Assembly: GCA_013141115.1 (NCBI GenBank)
Contig: JABFRP010000002.1
Span: 1,848,647 to 1,912,646, forward strand
Source: Ferruginibacter sp.
Lineage (GTDB): Bacteria > Bacteroidota > Bacteroidia > Chitinophagales > Chitinophagaceae
Reading direction: 5' to 3'
DNA: 64,000 nucleotides
Positions within the stretch are counted from its first letter, which is position 1; each line of letters starts with the position of its first letter. Positions 32,099 through 41,390 of the stretch are shown one piece after another. The notes under the pieces are model-generated. The model searched no databases. It worked only from the letters and a program-made list of their open reading frames with translations, and was not told where the DNA came from. Position numbers and translations under genes: made by a program.

Positions 32099-33097
32099 AT
32101 GAAAAAAATTGTTCTTCTTACTGTATTGATTGCATGCTGCAATATTGCAGCTCATTCTCAAAACCGTGAACAGCGCTTACGGGAAAATATTCCGCTGGAT
32201 TCTATTCGTCTCAGCGATCCGTTTATTTTAGCCGACAAAAAAACATCCATGTACTACATGACCGGCACCGGCGGTATGTTATGGAAAAGTAAGGATCTTG
32301 AAAAATGGACAGGCCCCTACAGCGTTGCACAAACCGACAGTACCTCATGGATGGGGCCAAGACCCATGATATGGGCCGCTGAATTGCATGCATATAAAAA
32401 CAGGTATTACTATTTTGCCACTTTTACAAACAAGGATGTGAAAATTGATACGGTAAAAGGAAATGTAATTGAGCGAAGAGCCTGTCATGTATTGGTAAGT
32501 GATTACCCGGATGGGCCTTATGTGCCGATGAAAGATCTCATATACTTGCCTGCAAATAAACCTACATTGGATGCAACATTATGGGTGGATAAAGATGGAA
32601 AACCTTATATGGTGTATTGTTATGAATGGCTGCAAAACTGGAATGGCACTGTAGAAAAAATTCAACTGAAACCTAATTTAAGCGGTACGGTTGGCGAAGG
32701 AAAAGTATTATTTCTTGCAAGCAATTCACCATGGAGTAAAGAAAAAGATGAACAGGGAAATGATAAACCAAACAAAGTAACAGATGGGCCATTTCTTTTT
32801 ATAACTCAAACAGGCAGGCTTGGTATGTTGTGGACCAGCTGGATCTATAATGTGTACACACAGGGCGTAGCGTATTCTGAAAGTGGAACATTGGATGGCC
32901 CCTGGATACATGAGGCAGCACCACTCACGCCACCGGATTTTGGTCATGGAATGCTATTCAGAACATTGGAAGGAAAATTGCTGATGGCTATGCACAGCCA
33001 TAAAAATGTAAATGGAAGGTATATCCGCATTCCACGCTTGTTTGAAGTAGACGACAGCGGTGATAAAATTATTATAGGCAAACCAGTCAGTAAATAA
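32099..33097 (+). CDS. GH43-family glycoside hydrolase
   Basis: A signal peptide (ending AAHS) is followed by one GH43 propeller: LSDPFILADK with the base aspartate, MIWAAELHAY, LDATLWVDKDG with the second aspartate, and VTDGPFLF at the acid position. The last motif has aspartate-glycine where many GH43 members have glutamate-glycine; this variant occurs in some subfamilies, so the true acid may be elsewhere. Length 332 residues. It most likely removes arabinose or a related sugar; the exact activity is open. Confidence 0.82.
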   Translation: MKKIVLLTVLIACCNIAAHSQNREQRLRENIPLDSIRLSDPFILADKKTSMYYMTGTGGMLWKSKDLEKWTGPYSVAQTDSTSWMGPRPMIWAAELHAYKNRYYYFATFTNKDVKIDTVKGNVIERRACHVLVSDYPDGPYVPMKDLIYLPANKPTLDATLWVDKDGKPYMVYCYEWLQNWNGTVEKIQLKPNLSGTVGEGKVLFLASNSPWSKEKDEQGNDKPNKVTDGPFLFITQTGRLGMLWTSWIYNVYTQGVAYSESGTLDGPWIHEAAPLTPPDFGHGMLFRTLEGKLLMAMHSHKNVNGRYIRIPRLFEVDDSGDKIIIGKPVSK

Positions 33098-33123
33098 TAA
33101 GATAAACTCAAGCTCTTCATAAA

Positions 33124-35085
33124 ATGAAAAACATTTTTAAATACATATGGGTAATTGCTGTAGTTGGAGTGTTGCAGGTAAACGGGCAAACAACGGGAAA
33201 AAATAAAACAGGATCTAAAAAAATCAGCACAGATCTCTTTGGTATTTTTTTCGAAGACCTTAGTTATGCAGCCGATGGTGGTTTGTATGCAGAGTTAATA
33301 CAGAACCGTTCGTTTGAATACAGCCCGACAGATCGCAAAGGCTGGCATTCATTGTCGTATTGGGATTATATGACGGATGGTTTTGGTTATGGCAATATTT
33401 CTATCGAATCATCGGCGCCGCTCAATGCAAACAATCCTCATTATGTGCTGTTGAATATTGAAGACGAAGGACAAAAGGGAATTGGTATAGTAAATGCAGG
33501 TTTTGATGGTATTGTACTGAAAGCCGGTGAGCAATATAATTTTTCGTTGTTTGCAAAACTTTTATCTAAGCAGCCTGTGCCGTTATCAATACAATTCCGA
33601 AATAAAAAAGGCGAAATTTTATCGGAAGTAAAAATGAGTATAGATGCAGGTGACTGGAAAAAATATTCAGCAACACTTACAGTAAAAAATAATTATGATA
33701 CAGCTTCACTTGCAGTGATCGCTACAGCTAAGGGAAAGCTGGCGGTGGATATGATCTCCCTGTTTCCGCAAAAAACTTTTAATAGAAGGGCAAATGGTTT
33801 ACGTGCAGATCTTGCACAGGCTGTTGCAGCATTGCAGCCAAAGTTTATGCGTTTTCCCGGTGGATGTTTGGTGCATGGTGATGGAGTAGGTAATATGTAT
33901 CGCTGGAAGAATACGATTGGTCCGGTTGAACAACGCATCGCACAAAAAAATATCTGGAATTATCATCAAACAGCTGGGTTGGGATATTTTGAATACTTCC
34001 AGTTTTGCGAAGACATTGGCGCAAAGCCTTTGCCAGTTGTTGCAGCTGCAGTAAGCTGTCAAAACTCCGGCGGTACCTGGCGCATTGGCGGTACAGGACA
34101 AAAAGGAATTCCCATGAATGAAATGCAGGAATACATTCAGGAAGTACTCGACCTGATTGAATATGCAAATGGTCCTGCTACAAGTACATGGGGAGCAAAG
34201 AGAGCAGCAGCAGGTCATCCGCAATCATTCAATCTGCAATATGTTGGTATTGGTAATGAAGATAAGATGACACCCGAGTTTAAAGAACGGTTTACAATGA
34301 TCTATAATGCTGTTAAAGCAAAATATCCTGAGATTACATTGGTAGGAACAGTTGGCCCATCTCCCGATGGCGAAGATTTTGAATTAGGCTGGAAGCTGGC
34401 CAATGAATTAAATATTCCAATTGTTGATGAACATTATTATCAACCGCCGAATTGGTTTTTAAATAATCAGTTTCGTTATGATGCGTATGACCGCAAAAAA
34501 TCAAAAGTATATTTAGGTGAATATGCGTCAAGAGGAAACAATCTTTTCAATGCATTAGCTGAAGCAGCTTATATGACCTCGCTTGAAAGAAATGGCGATG
34601 TGGTACAAATGGCATCTTATGCACCTTTGCTTGCCAACCAATCTCACACATCCTGGAATCCAAACCTGATTTATTTCAATAATACCATGCTTGCACCAAC
34701 AGTAAATTATTATGTGCAGCAATTGTTTTCTGTTAATCACGGCGATACTTATTTTTCAAATATTGTATCGTTTAAAGAAGCAGCATTAAAAGATTCTACG
34801 TTGGCGGCTTCCTGTGTAAAGAATAGTAAAACGGGAGACATCATTATTAAGATTGTAAACGCCGGAGCTGCGAAAGCAACAGCTGATTTGAATCTTTCTG
34901 TATTTGGAAAGTTTGCAGCAACAGCAACAATGCAATTGCTTTCCGGCGAACCGGACATGAAAAATACATTGCAAAATCCCCAACAGGTAATTCCAAAAAC
35001 AAGTGTATTACCTGTAAAGAAGAAAATGCAGTATGAAGTACCTGCTTATTCACTTACTGTAATAAGAATTAAACGAGTTCTATAA
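33124..35085 (+). CDS. GH51 alpha-L-arabinofuranosidase, secreted
   Basis: The N-terminus has a signal peptide and the characteristic LFGIFFEDLSYAADGGLYAEL segment split over the domain start, then a carbohydrate-binding-like beta domain, and a TIM barrel with RFPGGCLVHG, acid/base glutamate near E379 (VGIGNED) and nucleophile near E466 (YLGEYAS). A C-terminal beta-sandwich follows. Length 653 residues. It releases terminal arabinofuranose from arabinan or arabinogalactan side chains. It sits 26 bases after the GH43 gene and 10 before the DUF2264 gene. Confidence 0.93.
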   Translation: MKNIFKYIWVIAVVGVLQVNGQTTGKNKTGSKKISTDLFGIFFEDLSYAADGGLYAELIQNRSFEYSPTDRKGWHSLSYWDYMTDGFGYGNISIESSAPLNANNPHYVLLNIEDEGQKGIGIVNAGFDGIVLKAGEQYNFSLFAKLLSKQPVPLSIQFRNKKGEILSEVKMSIDAGDWKKYSATLTVKNNYDTASLAVIATAKGKLAVDMISLFPQKTFNRRANGLRADLAQAVAALQPKFMRFPGGCLVHGDGVGNMYRWKNTIGPVEQRIAQKNIWNYHQTAGLGYFEYFQFCEDIGAKPLPVVAAAVSCQNSGGTWRIGGTGQKGIPMNEMQEYIQEVLDLIEYANGPATSTWGAKRAAAGHPQSFNLQYVGIGNEDKMTPEFKERFTMIYNAVKAKYPEITLVGTVGPSPDGEDFELGWKLANELNIPIVDEHYYQPPNWFLNNQFRYDAYDRKKSKVYLGEYASRGNNLFNALAEAAYMTSLERNGDVVQMASYAPLLANQSHTSWNPNLIYFNNTMLAPTVNYYVQQLFSVNHGDTYFSNIVSFKEAALKDSTLAASCVKNSKTGDIIIKIVNAGAAKATADLNLSVFGKFAATATMQLLSGEPDMKNTLQNPQQVIPKTSVLPVKKKMQYEVPAYSLTVIRIKRVL

Positions 35086-35095
35086 TAAAAATCAT

Positions 35096-37141
35096 ATGAA
35101 ATATAAAGTATCGATTGCTGCCGGGTTATTTTTTTGTTTGCTGAATGTTTCAGTAAATGCACAAAAAAGTAATATGCATTCTCCAGCATTTTCTACACTT
35201 GCAAATGGAAAAATTGTTTTTAAAATTGCCAAACCTGATTTTAAACTCAGTCCGCATACCGGTATGACGAGACAGCACTGGAAAGATGCTGCACAGTATT
35301 TACTGGAAGGCGCTTTCAGTTATATCCATAGCCTGGATGATCCGATGAAGTTTCCTAAACAAACGGGCAAAAGTTATCCCAGAACGGAAAGCCAGGTGCC
35401 AACGGAAAAACTGGAAGGCGTTTGCCGTACATTATTTATGGCAGCACCATTGCTGAAAGAAAATCCATCACTTGAAGTCAATCATATTAAAGTGGCTGAT
35501 TACTATCTCCACCAGATCAAAAACCTGATTGATTCATCAAGCCCAAGTTTTATAAAACACCGTGCAAAGAACGGAGGGCCAAGTCAGAATTTAGTAGAGT
35601 TTGGTGCATTGTCTTTTTCGCTATTTAATATTCCTGAAATACTCTGGGATCCGCTTACGCAAAAAGAAAAAGATGCTTTAGCGGCTACCATGATCAGCTA
35701 TGGCGACGGGCCAACAGTGCCTTCCAACTGGAAATTCTTCAATATTTTTGTGTTGAGTTTTTTTAAAGACAAAGGGTATCCCATTAATGAAAAACTGCTG
35801 GAAGAATACCTGCAAAAATCACTGGATCATTACAGGGGCGATGGCTGGTATAACGACAATCCGGCTTTTGATTATTACAGTATGTGGGCCTTTCAAATGT
35901 ATGGTGAAATGTGGAGTGAAATATTTGGAAAAAAATATTATCCGCAATACGCAGCAAAGTTTCAGGCTAATTTCAGCGAGGTAAAAAATAGCTATCCTTA
36001 CATGTTTAGCCGCAATGGCGAAATGATCATGTGGGGCAGAAGTATGACCTATCGGTTTGGTTCCGTTATTCCATTTCCATTAATGGGTTATGAAAAAGAT
36101 GCGGCGGTTAATTACGGATGGATGAGAAGAATATCATCGGGTGTAATGCTGCAGTTTTTGAAAAATCCAGAATTTATAAAAGAAGAAGTACCTACACTTG
36201 GTTTTTACGGCGCCTTTGAGCCGGCAGTGCAAAGTTATAGTTGCAGGGGCAGTGCATTCTGGATGGGCAAAGCATTTTTGGGTTTGTTTGTTCCTGCTGA
36301 TAATGCCTTTTGGACGGCTGTTGAAAATGAAGGTTCGTGGAAAAAGGAGTTTGATAAAAATAAGGTTTACAATAAGTATTTGCCGGGTCCGCAAATGCTG
36401 ATAACAGATTATCCCAATATTGGTGCAGCCGAATTAAGAGCATGGTGCCGTGTAAAACAAATTGGAGCAGGTGAGCCTTTCCGCAGCAGCGAAAATTATA
36501 ACCGCTTATCTTACAACAGTGCATTTCCATGGCAGGCCGACAGCAGCAATGGTACTGTTGCGATGGCCTATGTTTTAAAAAATAAAAAAAATGAATGGGA
36601 GCCTTTGCGTTTGTATGATTTTAAAAAGTTTGAGGATGGTGCTTTTTACAGGGATGCAGTACTGGAAACAAACTCAAATATAAAACTGAATTTAATTGAT
36701 GTTCCACTGCCTGATGGCATTTTACGAATTGATAAAATTACTGCTGATACAGCAACAGAAGTAAGGCTCGGTCATTATGCATTGCCCAATGTAAAAGGAT
36801 TTATTAAAGAACAGAAAAAGAAAGTGAATGGATATGATGTGCGTATCATTGATAACGGAATTTACCAGCTTGCTATGGTTTCTATTGCCGGCTGGAAAAA
36901 TCTGGAAGTGATTTCAGCAAAAGGATTGCATCCTGTTAGCGATGAAAGTAAAGTAATTGATGCAGTTGATGCAGGCACAGCCTCTTCAAAAGTTTATGTT
37001 ACAATGATGCTTTGGAAAAGATCGGGAGAACAATGGAATTGGAAAGAAATGCTGCCACAAAAGAAAGTAGTTTTATCTGCCAGTAACAACCAGGTAGATA
37101 TAATGATCAATAATAAAACTGTTGCAGTAAAATTTAATTAA
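35096..37141 (+). CDS. DUF2264 protein, probable GH154-type beta-glucuronidase
   Basis: After a signal peptide (ending SVNA) the protein shows the DUF2264 pattern: TRQHWKDAAQYLLEGAF, EGVCRTLFMAAPLL, then VPSNWKFFNIFV, GWYNDNPAFDYYSMWAFQMY and MIMWGRSMTYRFG in an alpha-barrel, with a beta-rich C-terminal half. Members of this family were placed in GH154 after a beta-glucuronidase acting on arabinogalactan was described in Bacteroides (from memory). Glucuronic acid caps arabinogalactan-protein side chains, so the role fits. Length 681 residues. Its stop overlaps the convergent Nudix gene by four bases. Confidence 0.8.
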   Translation: MKYKVSIAAGLFFCLLNVSVNAQKSNMHSPAFSTLANGKIVFKIAKPDFKLSPHTGMTRQHWKDAAQYLLEGAFSYIHSLDDPMKFPKQTGKSYPRTESQVPTEKLEGVCRTLFMAAPLLKENPSLEVNHIKVADYYLHQIKNLIDSSSPSFIKHRAKNGGPSQNLVEFGALSFSLFNIPEILWDPLTQKEKDALAATMISYGDGPTVPSNWKFFNIFVLSFFKDKGYPINEKLLEEYLQKSLDHYRGDGWYNDNPAFDYYSMWAFQMYGEMWSEIFGKKYYPQYAAKFQANFSEVKNSYPYMFSRNGEMIMWGRSMTYRFGSVIPFPLMGYEKDAAVNYGWMRRISSGVMLQFLKNPEFIKEEVPTLGFYGAFEPAVQSYSCRGSAFWMGKAFLGLFVPADNAFWTAVENEGSWKKEFDKNKVYNKYLPGPQMLITDYPNIGAAELRAWCRVKQIGAGEPFRSSENYNRLSYNSAFPWQADSSNGTVAMAYVLKNKKNEWEPLRLYDFKKFEDGAFYRDAVLETNSNIKLNLIDVPLPDGILRIDKITADTATEVRLGHYALPNVKGFIKEQKKKVNGYDVRIIDNGIYQLAMVSIAGWKNLEVISAKGLHPVSDESKVIDAVDAGTASSKVYVTMMLWKRSGEQWNWKEMLPQKKVVLSASNNQVDIMINNKTVAVKFN

Positions 37142-37791
37142 TCAACATACACATCAAAATCAGCCAGTGTAATTTTATTATACAACAATTCAATTTGTGT
37201 TTTTAATATTCTTTCCTCGGAAAGTGGCGGTAAATTATTTATATCAAAAAATTGTACATCCAGTACATCAAATCCTTTGTTGATTTTGTTTGATATTGCT
37301 TTGCACAAAAAAATCATTTTATACACATAAAAAGGCTGTGGGGGATGAGCATGCATTTTTGTATCCATTACAGCCAGTAATCTTTGTACACTTATATCGA
37401 GCCCGGTCTCTTCTTTAAATTCTTTTACAACAGTTTCTTTGGGGCTAAAGCCAACATCGGCCCAGCCACCCGGTAACGACCAATTGCCATCTGTACTTTC
37501 TTTTACTAAAAGTATTTTTTTATCTGCAGAAAGTAATACACCCCTGATATCCACTTTTGCTGTGGGATAGTCGCTAAGCAAAGGAAAATGTGCTTTCAGG
37601 CTTTCTATCGGGTGGTTGCTAATGGTACTTAAAAGTTCAAAACTAATTTCCTGTAATTCTGCGTATCGTTCCTTATCATAATTGTTGCCGGCGTATAGTA
37701 AACCAATATCTGCAAGGGCTTTTAACCGGATTATTTTGTCCAAAAAATGCTTGTTCATATGTAAGAATGAAGTTACGGAAATTTGTTCCAT
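37138..37791 (-). CDS. Nudix hydrolase with helical N-terminal domain
   Basis: A helical N-terminal region (first ~60 residues) precedes a Nudix domain. The Nudix box reads GWADVGFSPKETVVKEFKEE in its first twenty residues, then TGLD: the KEFKEE core keeps the metal-binding glutamates, but the upstream box glutamate is phenylalanine and the arginine is lysine. This type of two-domain Nudix protein probably hydrolyses a nucleotide-sugar or ADP-ribose-like compound. ATG at 37791 is chosen; a TTG 27 bases upstream and an ATG 33 bases downstream are possible. It is convergent with the DUF2264 gene and divergent from the receiver gene. Confidence 0.8.
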   Translation of the reverse strand: MEQISVTSFLHMNKHFLDKIIRLKALADIGLLYAGNNYDKERYAELQEISFELLSTISNHPIESLKAHFPLLSDYPTAKVDIRGVLLSADKKILLVKESTDGNWSLPGGWADVGFSPKETVVKEFKEETGLDISVQRLLAVMDTKMHAHPPQPFYVYKMIFLCKAISNKINKGFDVLDVQFFDINNLPPLSEERILKTQIELLYNKITLADFDVYVD

Positions 37792-37830
37792 AGAGGTATC
37801 GGGCCTGCACAAGGCCAATGAGAAAAATCT

Positions 37831-37847
37831 ATTCCATTTTCTGGAAT
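37831..37847. promoter_or_regulatory. Inverted repeat ATTCCA-N5-TGGAAT (activator site candidate)
   Basis: A perfect 6-bp inverted repeat with a 5-base spacer lies 70 bases upstream of the sigma-54-like element of the receiver/beta-helix unit. The same TTCC-N7-GGAA arrangement recurs before other exopolysaccharide units at 55235, 57999, 58202 and before the NtrC-type activator gene at 59662. Its distance from the promoter is typical of an enhancer-binding protein site. Confidence 0.55.
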
Positions 37848-37917
37848 GATTGTCTTTTTAATAGATGATGTTATTAGTTCCAGCATTTTAAACTTCTAAT
37901 TACCATTCAGTTATTGT

Positions 37918-37935
37918 TTGGCATTATTATGGAAA
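37918..37935 (+). promoter_or_regulatory. Sigma-54-like -24/-12 element before the receiver gene
   Basis: TTGGCATTATTATGGAAA aligns with three other elements in the window (55136, 57930, 58269). GG at the -24 position and GA at the -12 position are 12 bases apart as in sigma-54 promoters, although the usual GC at -12 is GA in all four. The ATG of the downstream gene is 38 bases from the element start. Confidence 0.5.
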
Positions 37936-37955
37936 AATGAATGCAAACCTAATTT

Positions 37956-38390
37956 ATGGGGCTAAAGGCTTCTTTAAAAATTTTTGTGGTTGATGATGAT
38001 GAATTTTGTCTCAACTGGTATAAGCAACATCTTTTTAACCTTGGTTATACAAGTATAGAAGTGTTTGATAACGGCACAGCATGTTTGAATAACCTTATAC
38101 AGCAACCTGAGGTAATTTTTCTGGATTATGGCATGGATGTTTTAAATGGGGTGGAAGTGCTGAAAAAGATCAAACGGTTTAACCCTAATATTTATGTAGT
38201 ATTTATATCCGGCCAGGAAGATGTACAAACTGCCGTAAATGCATTAAAGTATGGCGCATTTGATTACATAGTAAAAGGTACAGATGAAAGGAAACGCATA
38301 GCACAGGTGCTTGAAAAGATTCATGAAGTAAATGAGCTGCTGCAAAAAAGAAACCATGGGTTTAAAAGTAAATTATTTTCTTTTTTGTAA
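37956..38390 (+). CDS. Stand-alone response-regulator receiver protein
   Basis: A single receiver domain of 144 residues with all conserved positions: acidic pair in FVVDDDE, phospho-acceptor D57 (IFLDYGMD), serine in FISGQED, and lysine in YIVKGTD. No output domain follows. It closely resembles in layout the receiver of the NtrC-type activator at 59712 (both have ISGQ and an AVN.LK.G pattern), suggesting shared ancestry or a shared kinase. It is preceded by a sigma-54-like element and precedes the beta-helix gene by 46 bases, so it belongs to the exopolysaccharide regulon. Confidence 0.9.
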   Translation: MGLKASLKIFVVDDDEFCLNWYKQHLFNLGYTSIEVFDNGTACLNNLIQQPEVIFLDYGMDVLNGVEVLKKIKRFNPNIYVVFISGQEDVQTAVNALKYGAFDYIVKGTDERKRIAQVLEKIHEVNELLQKRNHGFKSKLFSFL

Positions 38391-38436
38391 CAGAGTTTGG
38401 TGTAAGTGTGCTGCCGAATTAAATAAATTTAGTTAT

Positions 38437-40137
38437 ATGACAGTTATAGAAAAAACAGGTTGGCGCCGTACAAAACTGCTGGCACCGGTCTGCAGTTTTC
38501 TTATCGCTGCAAATTTTTCTTTTTTTCAACTGCAGGCGCAAACTGCTTTTTTAGCAGTTGATGCTGCTATTGCTGTAATTGACGGATCTGCTGCACCCTA
38601 TAATATTGTGCAACCTGGCGATACTGTTTATTTGATGGCTGGCACAAGGGATAAATTACTGATCCGGAATTTTAAAGGTACAGCAGGTAAGCCCGTTACA
38701 TTTATAAATAAAGATGGTATAGTAACTATTAACACTAATAGTTACTACGGTATTTCAATTATCAACTGCAAGTACATCAGGTTTTCAGGGCAGGGTAACA
38801 GTAACGATTTTTATGGTATTCAAATAAAAAAGGTAGCAGGTGGTTCGGGCATGGGTATTGGCTCCCGCAGTTCTGATATTGAAATAGATCATGTATCAAT
38901 TGAAAATTGTTTTATTGGCGGCATCTATGCAAAAACAGATCCTGATTGTGCAGATTTAGTAAGCCGTAATAATTTTACACAGTTCAATACCAATATACAC
39001 GATAATTATATTGCCAATGCAGGTAATGAAGGTTTGTATATTGGTAGTTCTTTTAACTCAGGTATAAAGCTTACCTGTAATGGAAAAGATACTGTTGTAA
39101 TGCCACCGGTATTGGATGGTGTAAAAATTTATAACAACATAATAAAAAATACCGGTTGGGATGGTATACAGGTAAGTTCGGCACCATTACATTGCCAGAT
39201 ATTTAATAATACTATTTTAAACGACAGTCAGGCTGAAGTACAAAATCAAATGTCGGGTATTTTAATGGGGGGTGGATCTAAATGCGATTGCAATAATAAT
39301 TTTATTAAAGATGGCAAAGGAGATGGCATAGAAAATCATGGTTTAGGCGGCAACCGTATATTTAATAACATCATTGTAAATGCCGGATTAACTTATTTGC
39401 CCAATGATGCCACCCAAATGAAGCATGGCATTTTTGTTTCGGATGTATCAATAGCAAAAGATTCGGCGGTATGTATATTTTTTAATGATATCATTAATCC
39501 GAAATCTGATGGAATAAGATTTCAAAGTGTAAAGAGTAAACACAATCTTATTGCTTCAAATCTTATTATTAATCCCGGTAATTATAATTTGTATGAACTG
39601 GATAACACTTCTTTTAGCGGCAAAGATGCTTACGTTATGATTCCAAATGCGGTGGCAGATATACAATTGAAAAATAATTTTTTTTCAAGAACCATTGCAA
39701 GCGCAGGCATATCAGCAACTGATTATACTATTCTTCCCGGTTCGCCATTGATCAATATGGGTTATGCAGATAACGGTGCTATCACTATTGATTTTAGAAA
39801 CCAAAGAAGACTGGTTGGTGGATTGTATGATATTGGTGCGATGGAGTATGATTCAGGTATCGATACCCTATTACATACCTTTAACGAAAAGCCTTTATTA
39901 TATCCCAATCCTGCAAACGGTACTCTTATTATAAAGTACTTATCTCTTACAACAAAAAGCCTGGCAGTAAATATTTTTACATCAAATGGCAGCAGTTTAT
40001 TGCAGCGATCCAATTTTATTACGGTGCCGGGCATCCAGCAATTACAAATTGAAGTGAGCCATCTTGCCGCTGGCATTTATATTTACAGTATCCATGATGG
40101 CAACCAAATATTCTCCGGCAAATTCCTGAAGTTTTAA
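38437..40137 (+). CDS. Secreted right-handed beta-helix protein with type IX sorting domain
   Basis: ATG 38437 is preferred over an upstream TTG inside the receiver gene; it gives a signal peptide ending QLQAQ. The middle shows parallel beta-helix repeats (many asparagine-rich INN/YNN turns, IHDNYIANAGNEGLYIG) like pectate-lyase-fold and NosD-type proteins. The C-terminal ~80 residues form a type IX secretion sorting domain (YPNPANG start, ending FSGKFLKF). Such proteins act on or bind surface polysaccharides; no lyase catalytic set is evident. Linked to the receiver upstream and convergent with the last exopolysaccharide gene, it may modify or anchor the polymer. Confidence 0.85.
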   Translation: MTVIEKTGWRRTKLLAPVCSFLIAANFSFFQLQAQTAFLAVDAAIAVIDGSAAPYNIVQPGDTVYLMAGTRDKLLIRNFKGTAGKPVTFINKDGIVTINTNSYYGISIINCKYIRFSGQGNSNDFYGIQIKKVAGGSGMGIGSRSSDIEIDHVSIENCFIGGIYAKTDPDCADLVSRNNFTQFNTNIHDNYIANAGNEGLYIGSSFNSGIKLTCNGKDTVVMPPVLDGVKIYNNIIKNTGWDGIQVSSAPLHCQIFNNTILNDSQAEVQNQMSGILMGGGSKCDCNNNFIKDGKGDGIENHGLGGNRIFNNIIVNAGLTYLPNDATQMKHGIFVSDVSIAKDSAVCIFFNDIINPKSDGIRFQSVKSKHNLIASNLIINPGNYNLYELDNTSFSGKDAYVMIPNAVADIQLKNNFFSRTIASAGISATDYTILPGSPLINMGYADNGAITIDFRNQRRLVGGLYDIGAMEYDSGIDTLLHTFNEKPLLYPNPANGTLIIKYLSLTTKSLAVNIFTSNGSSLLQRSNFITVPGIQQLQIEVSHLAAGIYIYSIHDGNQIFSGKFLKF

Positions 40138-40165
40138 TAGTAGTTGCAATTAATAAACAGTTGCA

Positions 40166-41356
40166 TTACGCTGCCCTTTTCGCTCTTTCCCAGTTTACCG
40201 ATTGCGATTTTTTCATGTAACGGAAAAACCCCAATACCACTGATAAGTTCATGATGAAAAAGTAGTACGGCACAAAAAGTATTTTTATTCTTGTTGACCG
40301 GTTTTCTAAAAACCAACCGGTAAGTGCAGCAGTATAAAATAAGAGCTGCAGCCAGAATAAGGTGGAGTACAGTCCAAAGTTTACAATGCCTTCATTATAT
40401 GCAAGTGTAAAACCAAGAGGTATCAATACAAGCAAACAGGCAGGCGTTAACGTCCATCGTAAAACCCGGTGAGAGATGTATTGAAAAGAGAGCGTGCCGT
40501 ATTTAAAAATATTTAGCAGCGATCTTAATCTTACTACCGATTGAATGCCGCCTGCAGAAATTCTTATTTTACGTTTCAATTCTTCTTTTACATTGGCCGA
40601 TGCAGTTTCAATAGCATAAGCTTCAGGATCGTATTGAATGGTATAACCATCCTGCGCCACTCTTAATGAAATTACAAAATCATCCAGCAAAGTATCTTTC
40701 TCTACATCTTTATATAATTCGGTTCTTATAGCAAATAATTCGCCGGCAGCTCCCACAACAGAATACAATTCGGCATCCCATTTTTTTAGTGCCGATTCAT
40801 ATTTCCAGTACAGGCCTTCCCCGGCTCCGGATGCTGCATCGCTTTCTTTATTGATGATCCTTTTTTCTCCTGATACACAACCTACAGTTGGCGTTGCAAA
40901 AAGATTTACTATACGCTTTATAGATTCGTTGCCCAGCATGGTGTTGGCATCACTGAATATTACGATAGGAGTTTTTACAAATTTCATTCCCCGGTTCATT
41001 GCACTTATTTTACCATTACGTTCAGGCAGGTGATGTACGGTAACATTGTTGTATTGTTTCAATATTTCTGGTGTACCATCGTCGGAACCATCGGTAACCC
41101 AAACAATATGTAGTTTATCTTTTGGGTAATCCAGTTCCAGGGAATTTTTCATCTTCCCATCTACATAATCTTTTTCGTTATACGCCGAAATGAACAGCGT
41201 TACATCTGGCTGGTAATTGGGGTCAGTGTTTGGTTTTTTACCTATCTTAAAAATTCTTCTTATTTTAATAATGAAGTATAAAAGAATGCCGTAACCAACA
41301 TAAGTATACACTACAATAAAGGCAAGCACCCAAAATAGTATTTGTAAAATCAGCAT
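40166..41356 (-). CDS. Membrane glycosyltransferase family 2
   Basis: An N-terminal membrane segment is followed by a GT2 domain with VTDGSDDGT, FSDANTM (DxD-type) and LLDDFVISLRV (acceptor-base region), then an RKIRIS segment and three to four C-terminal membrane helices. Length 396 residues. It probably adds a sugar to the lipid-linked repeat unit at the inner membrane. It is the last gene of the 13-gene minus-strand operon; no terminator hairpin is visible in the 28 bases before the convergent beta-helix gene. Confidence 0.88.
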   Translation of the reverse strand: MLILQILFWVLAFIVVYTYVGYGILLYFIIKIRRIFKIGKKPNTDPNYQPDVTLFISAYNEKDYVDGKMKNSLELDYPKDKLHIVWVTDGSDDGTPEILKQYNNVTVHHLPERNGKISAMNRGMKFVKTPIVIFSDANTMLGNESIKRIVNLFATPTVGCVSGEKRIINKESDAASGAGEGLYWKYESALKKWDAELYSVVGAAGELFAIRTELYKDVEKDTLLDDFVISLRVAQDGYTIQYDPEAYAIETASANVKEELKRKIRISAGGIQSVVRLRSLLNIFKYGTLSFQYISHRVLRWTLTPACLLVLIPLGFTLAYNEGIVNFGLYSTLFWLQLLFYTAALTGWFLENRSTRIKILFVPYYFFIMNLSVVLGFFRYMKKSQSVNWERAKRAA

Positions 41357-41390
41357 GTTAAATTAGTTTTAATAGGGTTGAATTTTTAGG

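Noticed and set aside
33799..34224. 141-codon minus-strand frame inside the GH51 gene
   Set aside because: Cysteine-rich antisense of a recognisable hydrolase with catalytic motifs on the plus strand.
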